A stretch of DNA of 64,000 nt from Patiria pectinifera (taxonomy: Eukaryota; Echinodermata; Asteroidea; Valvatida; Asterinidae): positions 11,308,699 to 11,372,698 of the forward strand of contig CM057133.1 in assembly GCA_029964075.1 (NCBI GenBank), read 5' to 3'. A program made the position numbers and the translations under genes. Positions 42,436-58,245 of this stretch are shown here, one piece after another. Under the pieces are notes generated by a model that was given only the letters and a program-made list of their open reading frames with translations, was not told the DNA's origin and made no database searches. Within the stretch, counting starts at the first letter, position 1; the number at the start of each line of letters is the position of its first letter.

Positions 42436-44401
42436 CTTTTTTAGGAGACTACTAAGGATCAAGTATCAATGTATAATGTTGGAAAAGGGCAGTTTAGAAC
42501 GATTATCCTTGTTTCTTAATTTGATGGACTCGAAATGATAGCACGAATAGCAAATTTTTAAGTAAAAAATCCTACTGGATCTCTTTCGGTGTTTTTAATT
42601 ATTAGTAAATTCAATTTTAAAGATAGTCACGTTTCAGGTCCAGCGCCTCTACGGAGCAACTTGGATTAATGTTTGACAAATTGTTTTTGATTTTTTTTTC
42701 GTTCGAGGAAACCAGCAGAATTTCGCTTTAAAACAATTAATTCACTATTTTAAAGTTAACTGGTTGAAAGGGGTCAACTTAACGGAGGTTTATCCTATAA
42801 TTTTCAACGAGTTGACGTTGATTTTATGCATTCCAATAATTGGCTTTATCAACTGGAAAGAAATGAATACATTCATCCCATCAACAATGGTTCTCATGCA
42901 CGGAATCATTGGGGCTGCGTAATAATTTCTGTTTTCGCATTGCCCTTTATAAGGGTGCCCTGTTTCGGCCCCTTTTTCATATGGCCTACTAATGCGCATT
43001 TATGAGCAAAGCAATGATCTGGAAATAGCTGACGCGTAAGACTTTCACTCTTACAGCTTCAACAGATCGCTATACCGGACCTGCCTGTCAGTTAAAGAAA
43101 AGTTTGTCATACGGGTCTTCTGAAAATCAGTATACGATTGTTGTCATAAAAAGTACATTATGACATTGTTATGTAAGCTCAGTCAATGATTGTGAATGGT
43201 TTGCCAGTTCCCGGCCAGGCCCGAATCAGCCTGCCGTTCCTCGTCGCTCGTGGCCCCTCCAGCAAGGTGAACTCGACCCGCTGCGCGCTGGCCATCGATG
43301 GTCCCGGACCAGATTGTAGGCGATCACTTGTCACCCTGGCTTCGTCTATTATCAAACAGAGATGCAGCAAAATTGGTAAAAATGACTTTTGCCCCTGGAG
43401 GGACTTGACAATAATTATAGCGCCTACGGGAAGGGCTTTTCTGTTTCTTCATTATTTCTTCATCGTCATGTTTTCTCCGCTCGCTGAGGATGATTTGTAA
43501 AAAAAAAAAAATTCATCTGTCATTTGTGAGCACTAGCACCGTGCCCAGGGCCATGCATCTAAGATGTGCGTCCTTGCGGTGGAAAATTGTGGTCAACAAT
43601 TACGATGCCTATGTCATTTTCTGTTCTTGTGTAATAATTCACTAGGACAAAAAAAGTGCGCAAATTGTGTGTCTTTGTGGAAATTCTTTTCTTAACGAGG
43701 TATTTCAAGCAGCCCCAGCTCTTTTCCATTTTCTGTTCAACTCATCCTTTAGTAAGCCCGGGCCTAATTATCTCTTCATTTCTTGGTACGGTGAGAGGCA
43801 GCGACGCAATCACGTTTTCATGTCTTATGTATTTTCCTCGCTAATGATGAACATTTTTTAAAGCGAGGCTAGAGAGTAATTAGGAAATGCCAAGTCGGTT
43901 CCACCCCTAGGAGGATTGACTGACGACCAATCTTGTTAACCCTAATGAAGGCACAGATTATGTTTAATTATTGCGGTTCTCGTAGAAATATAAAACTGGC
44001 AAGCTTTACATTCTACCCGCAGCCAAAAGGAAGAGCAATTTTTTAATCAGTCCTCCCTATTGTGTTTGGACAACGGGGACAAGTTAATAACCCATTTTGG
44101 AAATTTGGAATGGCAGGTTTCTACAATGACGTTCTTGAGATGTCGGGAGACTTGTTTTTCAGTCACGTGTCACGCGGTTGTTGAGTTTCAACATCTGGCT
44201 TTCGTAAACTAATTGGACTCGTGTTGGCATTTGGTATAAGCGCAAACAATAGATAGACACACCAAGATTGTGAAACCATCGTACTTTTCGTATACAAAAA
44301 TACCCAGAGCTCACATATATACGGAAAATAATCACGAAAACATCTTTAAAGGTTTTGATATTCAACTCTTTCACATCAGAAAACTTAAAATGTCGACGTA
44401 C

Positions 44402-44581
44402 AGCCCGGTTCATAATCGTCGAAAAACACCAAAAGCGAACGCGAGTTTGTGACGTCGTGGCAGTATTCGCGCTGCGAATTCGTAAAAGTTGAACATTTTT
44501 AACTCGGCGAATTTCTCAGCGAATGTTTTATGACGTCAAATTCGCTTCGCATTCGCTTTCGCATGAAGTATAAACCGGGCT
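44402..44581. mobile_element. 180-bp MITE-like hairpin element
   Basis: AGCCCGGTTCATA at the left is inverted at 44569-44581 with one mismatch. Inner segments also pair: GCGAACGCGAGTTTGTGACG on the left with TGACGTCAAATTCGCTTCGC on the right. Most of the element could fold on itself. It carries a perfect TGACGTCA at 44531. Confidence 0.6.
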
Positions 44582-47500
44582 TTATAGACCCACTCTAACG
44601 ATAAATAAAAATGGTGAGAAAGAGCTGCAGACAAATCTTAAGTTGTCGTTTAGACAACTAACCATTGACCAAGTAACGTTTCCCTTGTTTAAAACAAAAA
44701 TACATCAGGCATTTTGAAATACGAAATACAGATGAAAAGGGTAAGAAACCGACAAACTATAAAAATTCGTTTTCATAAATACGTGTGTTACAAAATTGGA
44801 TTCAGAGAGAATCCTTGAGAAAATGAGGCAAATTCGATTCTGCAATAAAAAGCATTCACGCAAAAATAAGTACAGAAGGACTAACTTGACTTATTGCAAA
44901 AGCTTGTAATATCGGCAAAACCCAAAGGGGACAAAAATGAAGGGGAAAATCAATGTTTTCTATCCGTGTGTGCGAAGTCCTGCTATAGGGCTTTTACTTA
45001 AAGATTCAGGTATGGGTTCTATATATCTGTGAAAAAAATTATATAAAAGCGGCTTTATTTGAGTCTTCACCCATTTATTGCAGAGGTCCAGGTTACGCCC
45101 CTGGCGTGATCCACCAATCACAAACCCTGTACTTTCGGCTTTTCAACTTATCTGTATTTATAAGTCGTTCCCATTTTGAATGAAAGAGTCAAGAAAATCG
45201 GTACCAATTCACCGCAGGAAATCGGACACAAGAGGACCACAAATTGCCCTGAAAAGAAACCCAGCGCTGCATGTACCAGTCTGGTTGAGGTGTATTGATT
45301 GACTGCAAGAAAAAGCACTGTACAGTGTTGTTTGGGGCCGGGATGCGATGAAGGATGCGCGTGGAGAAGGGACACATAACGATTCGATGATGCGAACAAG
45401 GGGGTGGCAGTCGGGGGAAAGACCGAGGATATGGATGTGGACTAGGCTATTCATTCAACGGACAGGGGACGGCGCCACCAAATTACGGGCTGATCTGTCA
45501 GTTGGCGTCGGCTACCCAGCCTGGTGCCCCGACAACGGCCGTGAAAAGGGGAACAGCTTGCTGTTTGAATGGTGAAGAAGGACAAGGGGAAAAGACGAAG
45601 AGATGCGAATGATGCAGCCTCGATGATGCACCCCAGGCTGGCTTAATTGGATGTTGACAACAATGGGGCGGACATGATGGGATGAAATCTCGACAATGTC
45701 TTGCGTCTCAGAAAAGACTCTATATAAACATTGATGACTCTGTAAACACATACAAAAGGGGGCATATTGTGCTGAATATTTCCGTGTAAAATCAGCTTTT
45801 TGCACTAGTGATAAGTTGCAAGGAAAGACCAATGAGTTCTCTTAAAAATAATAAATAGGGCCTAGTGATTTTCATTTGTCAAATGTCTTGTCAGGTTTGG
45901 TTTTGACAAAAATATGTGTGTTTTTCAAACCAAGATAGAGAAATTCGGATAGGAGGTTGTGTAGTCGACAGAATTTTCCTGTTCAATCAAAGTTTCTGTT
46001 CAGTTTTCGCGCCAATCCGTCGGAAGCCTATTCGTATAAATTCGTACCCAAAAATAATCCTAACAGACGTAGTGAATAAAATATTACATTTGTTCCACTT
46101 TAAGGCGAACAATTACCAATCTTCAAAGTCAGTCTTAGCCCAGCTGTATAATAAAAGTAACAAACACTGTTTTCAGGAGCTGAACAAGGCCCCTATCCCG
46201 TCTGTGGTTTTGTTTTGTGTCCATTTTTCTGTGTCAGGGGCCGTGTTGCTACACTGACAATGGAAGATTCATGACTTATGCCGTACCCACTGGGCTTTGA
46301 AATCGCAGTTTATGAAATTCTTACAAGGGGTCTAGCTCCACGCTCTGTTGACTAACAATTTCATTTTTATTTTGAGTCCCAGTATTGCCGAGATGAGTTA
46401 TGGATTAGGCAAGCGGTTGGCACCAGGCTGGGAAGGATGGTGCTTTCACAGGGCTTCCCCTTTGTTGACTCGGTGACGCCGGCTGGACAATAGCCGGCCC
46501 TTAACGGTAAAGAAGCGCCTTTAATCGGCCAAAGAAAGACAACCATCAATACCTCTTGTTCGGGATTTAGCACCCTTTTGTCCACAATCATAACTCCTTT
46601 TTAACCGTCTCTTCCCTGGCAAAGGAAGGAGAGAGTGTGCAGACGGAGACTCTCGTCTGAGCCTTCTGGCAGGTGAGATTATTCGTGTCCCACCGCGAGT
46701 GTAGACACTTGCTTTTGTTGGACCCCGACTGAATCTCTTCAATTCCCAGCCGCGGTAAACCACTGAGCTGGTGCCGGCTGCTCATTTGGCAGCCGACCGA
46801 CCGCGACAATTAACTAAATCGCTGTCACATCTTTGGTGAGACCACCCCTTTCCCTTTTCTCTAATGATAGACATCATTTTTTCAGAGGAGCTACAGATCG
46901 CGATCTGTCCAACTTACATCACTTTGTTGGCACTATATTCGTGCCCACTCGGGAATATTGAGTGTTTGTATTGCACATGTTTACACTGCTGTTTGAGTGA
47001 ACACATAAAAAAAAAGTATCGTCACCATTGGTGTTCGAGTCTGCGAGTGTTAATAACTTCTGAGATCATATGAATTGCCGACTTGAGCATTAGAACTTCG
47101 AAGCAGTAAACTGTGGTTAACAACGGAATTTCTTTGCTCAAACATGCGATTTTAAAAAAAATGAGATTAATTTCGAGTTTCATTTTCCAAGAAAGCATGG
47201 CTCTGACAATTTGACTTAAACCCAATGGAGACACACACACGAAAATCTACTTCATAATAAGAAAACGACTTCCTTATAAAAAGTGACTTTTTAGGTTATT
47301 AGAGTAATTCATCATTCACTACGGCGTCGCGCTGATAGCTGCGCTCTTTGGAGCACAAAGCATACAATAATCGTTGTATTGCACGCATGGCCCAAACACC
47401 TAACTCCATCTTTCGATACTTGCGATAAGCTAATGGCATTTGGATTACACCATTACGCGATCTTAATTTTTAATGGAATCAGTTTTTAAGATTTTTCTCG

Positions 47501-47974
47501 GACGGGGCTCCTGTTGACGGTGAAGACCCTGAAAGACCTAATAAAGATCTGATCAAATGCGACTAATGCATTACTTCGTTGATAGATGGACACAAATCCG
47601 CACAGACAGGAATATAACAAGATTTATAAAATGGAACTTACTGGTTGCTGTAGATATCGTATATTTTCTAAACAAGTGCAAAAATCATGATTAAAAGGTT
47701 TTAAAGAATAGGTCTATAGTATCATTTGCTTTGCTTCCGTTTTGTCCGTTCGGTTATCTCACAAAGCACGGGTTAGTTCTAAGGTACTTATTTTAATATC
47801 GTGCATTATGGGAATCATTGATAATGATGTTGGTTCTCAGACACGGTGGAACTAATGATGGATTTAATTATCCTTTCATACTTGGAGGGAGGGGTGTGCA
47901 CGGTGCCTCCTCAACCTCCTCACTGTACTCAAAGTTTTGTCTCCATCGTTGATATAGTTAATATATCAACGATA

Positions 47975-48254
47975 TAATAATGGTTTCTTGTATAGCGCTC
48001 ATGTCCCTCACGAAGTGACGCTCCTGTTGCTCTTATTATTACCCTGGCTTTAGCACGGCTGCCATTGCGCTCATACAAGCATTGAAAGAATTGCTTCCTA
48101 CGAGGTATACCCATTTACTACACCTGGGTGGAGAGAGGCAATCGTAGTAAAGTGCCTTGCCCAAGCGCACAAGCACCATGTTCCCCGTCAGGATTCGAAC
48201 CCATGTACCACGGCACACGAGTCGAACACCGTAACCACTGGACCACAGCACCCC
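47975..48254 (-). mobile_element. tRNA-derived SINE (minus strand)
   Basis: Read on the minus strand it has an A-box-like GTGGTCCAGTGGTTAC (48231-48246) and a B box GGGTTCGAATCC (48191-48202), spaced as in an internal Pol III promoter. A CTTGGGCAAGGCACTTTACT / CCACCCAGGTG / AAATGGGTA core of a type widespread in deuterostome SINEs follows, then a tail with GAGCGCTATACAAGAAACC. Not a functional tRNA gene: no acceptor-stem pairing was found. Confidence 0.8.
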
Positions 48255-51200
48255 ACTTTCCCTCCACAGATTCGTTAAATGTTAATTAAAAGAAAGAAAA
48301 GAGAAAGGGCGAAGAGTGCCCTGGCGTCAACTGAGGTTCATCTGGCTTCCTCGGCGCTTTCCGAATTAGCAACGGCCGGTCGGTCGTTGGTCATGTCATA
48401 AGTGGACCAGAAAAGTTGGTCCTGGATCCCCCGGTGACTCCAACTGGTAAGAGTAATAAAATAAAATCTGAAAACTTGCCCATTTCTATAAAAAAAACCA
48501 TACTTTTTAATGAATTGTGAATAACATCACATTTTACGACATCATTTGGTCATTTGAAGTGATAATAGGATGTACCAGTAAATACTTAACAAGGACAACT
48601 ATGTATGCGACATTACTTGGACAAAAGTACGTAATTTTCCAATGCATTATCATCAACAACATCAACATTTCATCAACATCATCATCAACATTAACAGTAG
48701 TAATCTAGCCGTAAGTTCGTTCCTTCTACCGACCCTCGGCATTATGACAGATACCAAATCAGGCCTGACTGAATTGCCGCGAAATCGTCCCCGTTGAGAT
48801 GAAATCAAAACCCATTAAAGTAGTGCAATAAATATGACACCTGTTGTCCCCTGCGAGATCGCCACCTACTCCCACCATACACGAGAGTGCCGTATATGAA
48901 CCGATAGGGCCATATAGAGTGTCTCGTATGCACCGCTCCATTCCTCTCAAATCATTCACATTATTTGCAGTGTCGTCATGTCCCCATGGAACCCATCTTC
49001 AATGTGCCATTTCAAAGTGGCCATTGATGATGATTTCAGCTCACAAATGGAACATTAGCAGAAGATAATTTATGATTTCGTTAGAGTGGTTATCAGATAT
49101 GGTTTTAGGAAAAACGTAAGGTCTATAGACCTGTGTGGGCCCAGGTTCGGCGCCTGATTCCATTTCCTGACACATGTTATTGCTAGGTTTTTTTCGGGGG
49201 GGGGGGGTTCGGGATGGAAGCGCAAACACTTAGATAGATATGCATCACCACAAGTACCATGCCCAAGTGCGTTTAATAGTGGAGTATCCAAAGTAAGCTT
49301 CGACAGCAGTAACTTGCAAGAAAAACGAAACGCCATCAAGGGCCACTTTATTATTTACACATCAAAACGTATTTTGTGGTTAACAACATGTCGCCTCATA
49401 ACGCAACACGGTTCACCTTTTAGCCTCTGTGTATGCATTAGGAAGTTCAGGCTACCACGGCGTCTACGGTGCATCAGCAGGACCTTCGGCCACTGTTTAA
49501 ACATGTCCGCCGTTTGTCACCCATGATTTATTCACATTGCTTGTCACGATCGTCCAATTGTTGTAGGACACTTAAAATGCCTAATGCCATCATCATCCAT
49601 CATTTCCCTTCAAAAATATGATTGACAGAGAGGGGAACGATTGCATGCAAGAATGGTTGTCGGCAGATGGTTAGTTTGTGTACACGCGGTTACCCTAATT
49701 TCAAAGCCTATAAACAAGGCGAAATAGTTTGCTTTGTGTGTACAGCTCAAGGAGGAGGGTTTTTTTAGTATTTGTACACGCTTTTCTTTCTTTGTAGTGG
49801 TTTTTCTTCTGGTAAATTGTTGCAGATCGGCCGTGAGATCTGACAAAGCGGGTAAGCGGTGCCGACGCCAATACCAGACGGTGCACAATGAACCCGGCCA
49901 GCCGCGTCGGTGTATAACCCACTGCTCCCTTAATGTACTGACCCATTTTTGGTAGACTTCTGCCGATTTGGGGGGTAGTGTTATTGTTCAGTGATGGATG
50001 AGCCGACATGGACCTACTGACGCGTATAGTGTCTGACAAGTCCGCTGGGAGTAGGCAGAGGGTTGATGACCGCGTACCGGTGCGCCGCCCGATGCGGCTA
50101 CCTGACGGATGAAGCCAGCCCTTTTTAACACCTCCGCGAAATCAGAAAGCGGACATGTCATCGCCCAAGATCTTTTGGACGGGTGACATATTCCGATATA
50201 CTGATTACACATCATGTCATAATAACCAGTAATCTAGTTGAGCGCTCTTGATGCTGTTTGACACCCTTTTGTATCAGACGGCATCGGGGACGGTGTTAAA
50301 TGCTGCCAGTACAACGCAGTAATAAAACCATGATTTGGTTTTCAAGAAGGTGTGAAGCAAACTATCACTATACTGATTAGACGGCCGCATCTGGAAGCCG
50401 TTTCAATCATAAACAAAAGTGCAATCATGACACTTGCTGATGATGACATGGATAATGACTGTCAACTCTAAGAACTGCCAGTCTATATTATTCAATTTAA
50501 GAGACAGAATCGACAGTCATGATTTGTTTCTGGTTGGAGGAGACAAATCCAATGGATTTTAGCGTCATCCTAAATTCTGTAACTGATGAGTTTTATAGTA
50601 GATGAATAGCCTTACAACATTGAACAGGGCACTGGAACCGATTTGTGAAAACGACCTAAATTACAGGCCAGTATACCTGAAAAAAATAATGACGGCACGC
50701 TATGTTTCTCGACCCACCTGGCTCCCATAAGAAAGCGCAAATGTAAACAAAGCATGACGTCATTCTGTTTATCGCGAAAAAAAGTCATATTTTTTCGAGA
50801 ACATACAACTCCCTACCCCCGGAGCCGATTTGCGTCATTAGTGCACCGAAACTCTTTTTTACACGAATATTACGAATATTTCCTGAATACACGCTTTACA
50901 AAACAAACATGCGTTCAGAAGGAACCCCTTTGACCAATCGTCTGTAAGCGAGCTTTCATGACTTCTAACATGCTCATTATTAAGCTATTACAAGGCCAAA
51001 AAAATAATAACCACGGCAACATGTTTTCATTGATTGTAATTTTAGCATTGGCTAACGGTGACCACAGAGAATATGGCCTGGCTTGACAAAAGATATAACA
51101 GTTGGTTTATGGGGAGAGGCGGAAATTAAAAAAAAACATGTCTTTATGAAATTTTCGTTTGATCATTTATCGTTTTTCGAGCTATTTCAAATGTTTTATG

Positions 51201-52600
51201 AGACCCAACTATACACGTCCCTCGAGTCTTACTGGAGTATAAATCCATGTAGACGAGGGCCCGTGTTTTAGAAAGTATTGAGGATTGAACATAATAGTGT
51301 AAACTGCACTGACCAAGCCGCTAGAGCAATCTTGAGAAGAGTCTAGGCTGACCAGAGATTAAACAACCTTTGTGACTTTACTGCGCCTTGCCATGTTTGC
51401 AACTCTCGTCGATAGGGTGTTTACATTGAAACACATGACTCACGTGGCCATCCATTGGCCAATCAAGGAAGCAGCGAAATCGCCGCTCGCTTGTTTCAAA
51501 AATAACCACACAGATCGACATTCTGGTAATTAGTAATGAGAGACAGAGAAAACAAGAAAAGAAAAAAGACGACGCTTCCGAGTAAACTGAGCCCAACTAA
51601 CAGACGATAGGCTAAAGCTATCGGTGAGTTGATTTCACTTGTGACAAAGTGAAGCGGTGATTGGCTGAAAGTATTTCCGTGCGCTATACGTTGGCCAGAC
51701 GCCACATAATAAAAGACAGAAACCAGGGGAGTACATGGTCACCTACCCAGACATCAAGTCTTGCCCTCCAGGTTCCCAGCTAGGGCTCATCTTTGTTGTT
51801 AGATGATGGGCCTAATGATGCTGTGAAAGAACACCGATCAGTGTGGATAATAGAGGAGACAGTCAGGCTATCAAGCTACGGTCTCGAGCCATTCACAGCG
51901 ATTCACATGGTAATGCGCTATTCGACCCACTGCGTCGGTTGCTCACTTAGTAATGGGCCCAGCCCGCCCTCCCTGTTTACGACCCAAGCCGCACCGACGC
52001 AATGTCTTTCTCCCTTTTGGGCTTGTCGTCCCCCTTCGAGAGGTGGTGGGGTGTGTGTAGGGGGTTGACCATATAGCTCTCCAGTATAACAAAGGGGGCT
52101 AAATCAACAGTTTTGATTATCTGCTCAGGCAATTTGCGGTAATAGCTTGCCTTTAAATCAATACAATTCCTTCCTCTATTACTGGGCTAATGAAAAGTAA
52201 CACAAATTAAGGCAGCAAAAGGATCTACAATTATGCATAGGGTTTAGGGCTGAGCGCGAGTGAGATCGAAGACAGGCCTTCAGTCCACCTAACATACATG
52301 ATAGTATGCTATCAGTTGGAATGAGAGGAAATTGCCATGCATCAACTTTGACGCATTTTCAAAGTTGTAAAACACCCGTCAGTCTCCCATCAAAAGCGCT
52401 TAGCAGAAGTTGTTTGTTTTTAGTGGTTTAAAACTCCGCATCATGTGTTATCTTTCTGTCATTGTTGATGAGTTCAACGCTTGCCACAAAAGCTTTTATA
52501 GATCCAAATGAAATATTACCTGTGGTGAATAAAATAGGCCTGAGGGTGTGATATTGTTGGGGATTTTGTGTAATGTTTCTTTTGTGAGACGGGACTCAAA
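48255..52600. other. Gene-free interval upstream of the Hmx promoter region
   Basis: No coding exon recognised. It holds an imperfect CAT/CAA microsatellite at 48649-48700, a G-run near 49197-49207, and CpG-richer stretches at about 49.8-50.1 and 51.4-52.07 kb. The latter has CCAAT boxes and an ATAATAAAAG sequence at about 51707, so a weak promoter there cannot be excluded. Confidence 0.45.
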
Positions 52601-52853
52601 GCAACAGGGACATGGATAGATGGGTACGTGAGTGGGAGGAGCCGTATCTTTACCGTCTATTCTTTAATCCTATCGTCCATTCTTCCAGCCCATTGACGTA
52701 GCTGTTGTTCCCTCTGTCGCCCATTTAACCCCTCCACAGTATCTTTATTAAGATATTATTATCCGAATCGGTCTTCGGCGCCAGCCAGGCTTTGGATGTT
52801 TCGGATGGGTGCGTTCTGGGCTAGGCAGTGACATCATCCCATCACCCCCGGGC
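52601..52853 (+). promoter_or_regulatory. Hmx promoter-proximal region
   Basis: The 250 bp upstream of the TATA box, with no repeats and no coding frame. It contains a GATA/TATC-rich segment (CTTTATTAAGATATTATTATC near 52742, here cited only as that AT block), TGACGTAG near 52695 and TGACATCATCCC near 52829. Location supports promoter function; individual factors are not inferable. Confidence 0.35.
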
Positions 52854-52859
52854 TATAAG
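52854..52859 (+). promoter_or_regulatory. Probable TATA box of Hmx
   Basis: TATAAG directly after a C/G-rich stretch. It predicts initiation around 52875-52885 (an initiator-like TCACTCT lies at 52873) and a 5' UTR of about 540 nt, unless an intron is removed; CACAG|GTGAAG near 52944 could serve as a donor. Confidence 0.45.
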
Positions 52860-53305
52860 GGAGGACAGCACATCACTCTTCTACAAAACGACACAACAAA
52901 AATAGAAGGGAAAAACCTGCCAACCTTTAACACTCAACCCACAGGTGAAGCCTCTGCTCAGAGCTAAATTAATTCGGTGGTGGTACGCGGCCACCAATTA
53001 CATTTTGTTCGCATCAGCCTGCTGTTGGGTCTTCTACAGTTTCACCAGATCTGTCTCTGATTCGTGCTTTACCAACCCCCGGACCATCCCACTTGTTTTT
53101 GTTTTATATTCCCACGTGCGCATCCTCACATGCTCTATCGCTAATTAGTTCTTCCCGGGAAGCTTGGTGTACACGAGCGACGAGACCAACTGACGAGACC
53201 AGCACGGCAGCACTTGGGCCAATCAACCACGGCCGTGTCGTAACCGTTCCCGACCTCCTTACGAGACTGATTCCGGGAGACATCGAGTCATTAAAACTGG
53301 ACTGA

Positions 53306-53423
53306 ATGTGTCATCCTTACATCAGAATCATCACTGATACCTCCCAAAACACTACACGAGGAGAACAGAGCGTACATCGTTACTGCCAACACCGTGAGAG
53401 ACGGGCTAGCTCGACGGGCATCA

Positions 53424-53434
<11 letters not shown>
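53306..53434 (+). other. Upstream ORF overlapping the Hmx start codon
   Basis: An ATG at 53306 opens a 42-codon frame ending at TAA 53432-53434, out of frame with Hmx and running past its ATG (53424). The uORF start has a poor context (T at -3 and +4). A shorter uORF starts near 53130. If both stay in the mature 5' UTR they would dampen Hmx translation; leaky scanning or a 5' UTR intron could avoid this. Confidence 0.5.
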
Positions 53435-56315
<2,881 letters not shown>

Positions 56316-56910
56316 CACTAACTGAACACCAAGACAACACACCCACCGACACAATCTCCTTGAATGCATCCACAATGTGGGAGGACACAACAAAGCATAT
56401 GTATACGATATTACTATGAAATAACGTTTGGTGGTGTGTCCACTTAGTGCAATGTTGTCTACGCGAAGACATCACTTAATGGTTTTTGTGTAAATACATG
56501 TTAAATGTCGACATAATTATTTTAAGATGACACAGTGATCGCACATGTGATGTGTTGAGGACAGTGATGTACATAAACTAAAGATGTTCTGAATATGACG
56601 ATGTTAATTTGTAGTATTTATTTCATTATATTTGGGTCTTTCGAGGGGCTAGGTAAAAATCGTCTAATTTAAATTGTACATGCAAACACCCACACGACAA
56701 TGTGGGTGATAGTTTATTAATAGTTTTTAACTTTCCTTGAGGCTGACATTCCAGAAACCTGCACAATCTGTGAATTTCAAGTGAATATCCCAAGTCGTCT
56801 GTTAGTGGAGATCACATACAAACGTTAATAAGAAGTTGTTTGTTGAAACACATTAATTGTAAGTTTATGTTCGTGAATAAAATGTCTAATTCAACTGGAA
56901 GGTCTGTGCA
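56316..56910 (+). other. Hmx: Hmx 3' UTR (predicted)
   Basis: Non-coding sequence from the stop codon to a canonical poly(A) signal. It contains several ATGTACAT/TGTAAATA-like AT-rich motifs (TGTAAATA near 56489, a Pumilio-type site). Confidence 0.55.
56876..56881 (+). promoter_or_regulatory. Poly(A) signal of Hmx
   Basis: AATAAA 561 nt after the stop codon, followed within 30 nt by a GGTCTGTG GU-rich stretch. Confidence 0.65.
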
Positions 56911-57954
56911 CCGGCCCTAGTTATTACATGGTTGAGAAAAGGCCTTAACCCTCTAGAATACTTTGTCTCACCACCACCCCACCCCCCAAGCAAGAGCTAG
57001 TCTGATTCGTTTATTTGTATAAAGAAATATCCGGTTTCTAAAAAGAAACTCAACTTTTGAAAGTACCTATAGTAAATTGGGTTTTTTTTATGCAGTAATT
57101 GAACTACAATGTACATGTATTATAAAAAATGTTCCGACCGACCGACCGACCAACCACTTGACCAACCAAGCGGCTCAAACCAATCTGATCTTTTTTATTC
57201 ACAACGTCACCGACCCGATACGATACCACTTTCATAATGCTGTATTATTTTTTGCGACACTCATAAATATCAAAACCAGACTTTGTGTAGAGTCATCGTA
57301 GATGTACTGCACAGCTGTATACCCCATAAGAGGCAATTTCTTGCGTCCTTAAGTGTATTGCAAGCACTCGGAAAACACAATACCAACCGGTTGATTTCCG
57401 ATGAGTATTGCAAACCAGATGAGCTCCGATTATTCATCGTTGATTTCTTCATCCCGACTCACCACTTTCCATTTTTTTTAATGACCGTGCACTTACAGAA
57501 ATCCGAGTGATAATGATACATCTACGGGCTGTTTCTTTCTTTTCGATATCCGGAATGGGGAAGTGCTTACAGGGATCCGGAACCCAATTGGGCCATATGC
57601 ACCTGATGACAACACACACACACAACCAGTCCAGATTAGCAGCGCACTGCCCCTGGAAGATGGGCCGTTTAACAAGCTCAGATGACGCGCTGAGATGAAA
57701 CTCTATCCCTCGTCGGGAGAGAAAAACAAAACCTTAACACAAAAACCGTCTGGACATCCTAGGCCCACAGCCCTTTATGTTAAGTACACGACTCGGGCAA
57801 TTTTTAGACGATGAAACGGGGTTTTTTTTAATGGAGTGTTTGATAATTGGCTGTTTGTCCTCTCGTTTTCACGACCGGAAAATACCGCCTTCCAGATTTT
57901 ATGCTCGATTACGAAACGAATCCTCTCAAACTATAAGTGTACCGCTAGCCGTCG
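56911..57954. other. Gene-free interval downstream of Hmx
   Basis: A (GACC)n run at 57134-57153, a short (AC)n run at 57610-57626 and otherwise unremarkable sequence. No coding exon recognised. Confidence 0.5.
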
Positions 57955-58245
57955 ACTATAGGAGTCAGGTTGGCGCTGTAGTTACTTTCCTCACCTTCCA
58001 TCGCTGTGGCCCGGGTTCGATTCCTGCCCGGACCACATGTGGATTGTGTTTTCAGTCCCTGCCTGATTCCGTGGGTTTTCCTCAGAATATTCTTCTGGTG
58101 TTTCCTCCCGACTCTAATAAGACTGTATATCATTTTCTTCTCATTGTCTCCTCTGCACAGGTTTCTTTATGCAGGCTTTCGAGCCACCGGGGCACTTTTG
58201 AGGAATCCTTGGTTTCATGAACCAGAATAAATAAATAAAACATTC
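57955..58245 (+). mobile_element. tRNA-related SINE, full copy
   Basis: The head has GTTGGCGCTGTAGTTAC (poor A box) and CGGGTTCGATTCC (58013-58025, good B box). The body contains GTGGGTTTTCCTC and TTTCCTCCCGACTCTAAT. The 3' part is GAGGAATCCTTGGTTTCATG, ending in (AATA)n. The same 3' end is found at 63630-63655. Confidence 0.75.

Larger units (their letters stand above)
39477..47974. other. Gene-free interval
   Basis: No coding exon recognised. Besides the elements listed separately it has CpG-richer blocks at about 43.19-43.33, 45.3-45.6, 46.37-46.85 and 47.3-47.56 kb, candidates for regulatory DNA. A 12-bp-arm hairpin (ATCGTTGATATA with its complement) lies at 47945-47973, next to a SINE tail. 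Confidence 0.5.

Noticed and set aside
48181-48254. Possible tRNA gene on the minus strand at 48.2 kb
   Set aside because: A and B boxes are present, but no acceptor stem or full cloverleaf could be formed, and a SINE body follows directly.
48649-48700. CAT/CAA-rich stretch considered as a CRISPR-like or regulatory array
   Set aside because: It is an imperfect trinucleotide microsatellite with no spacer structure.
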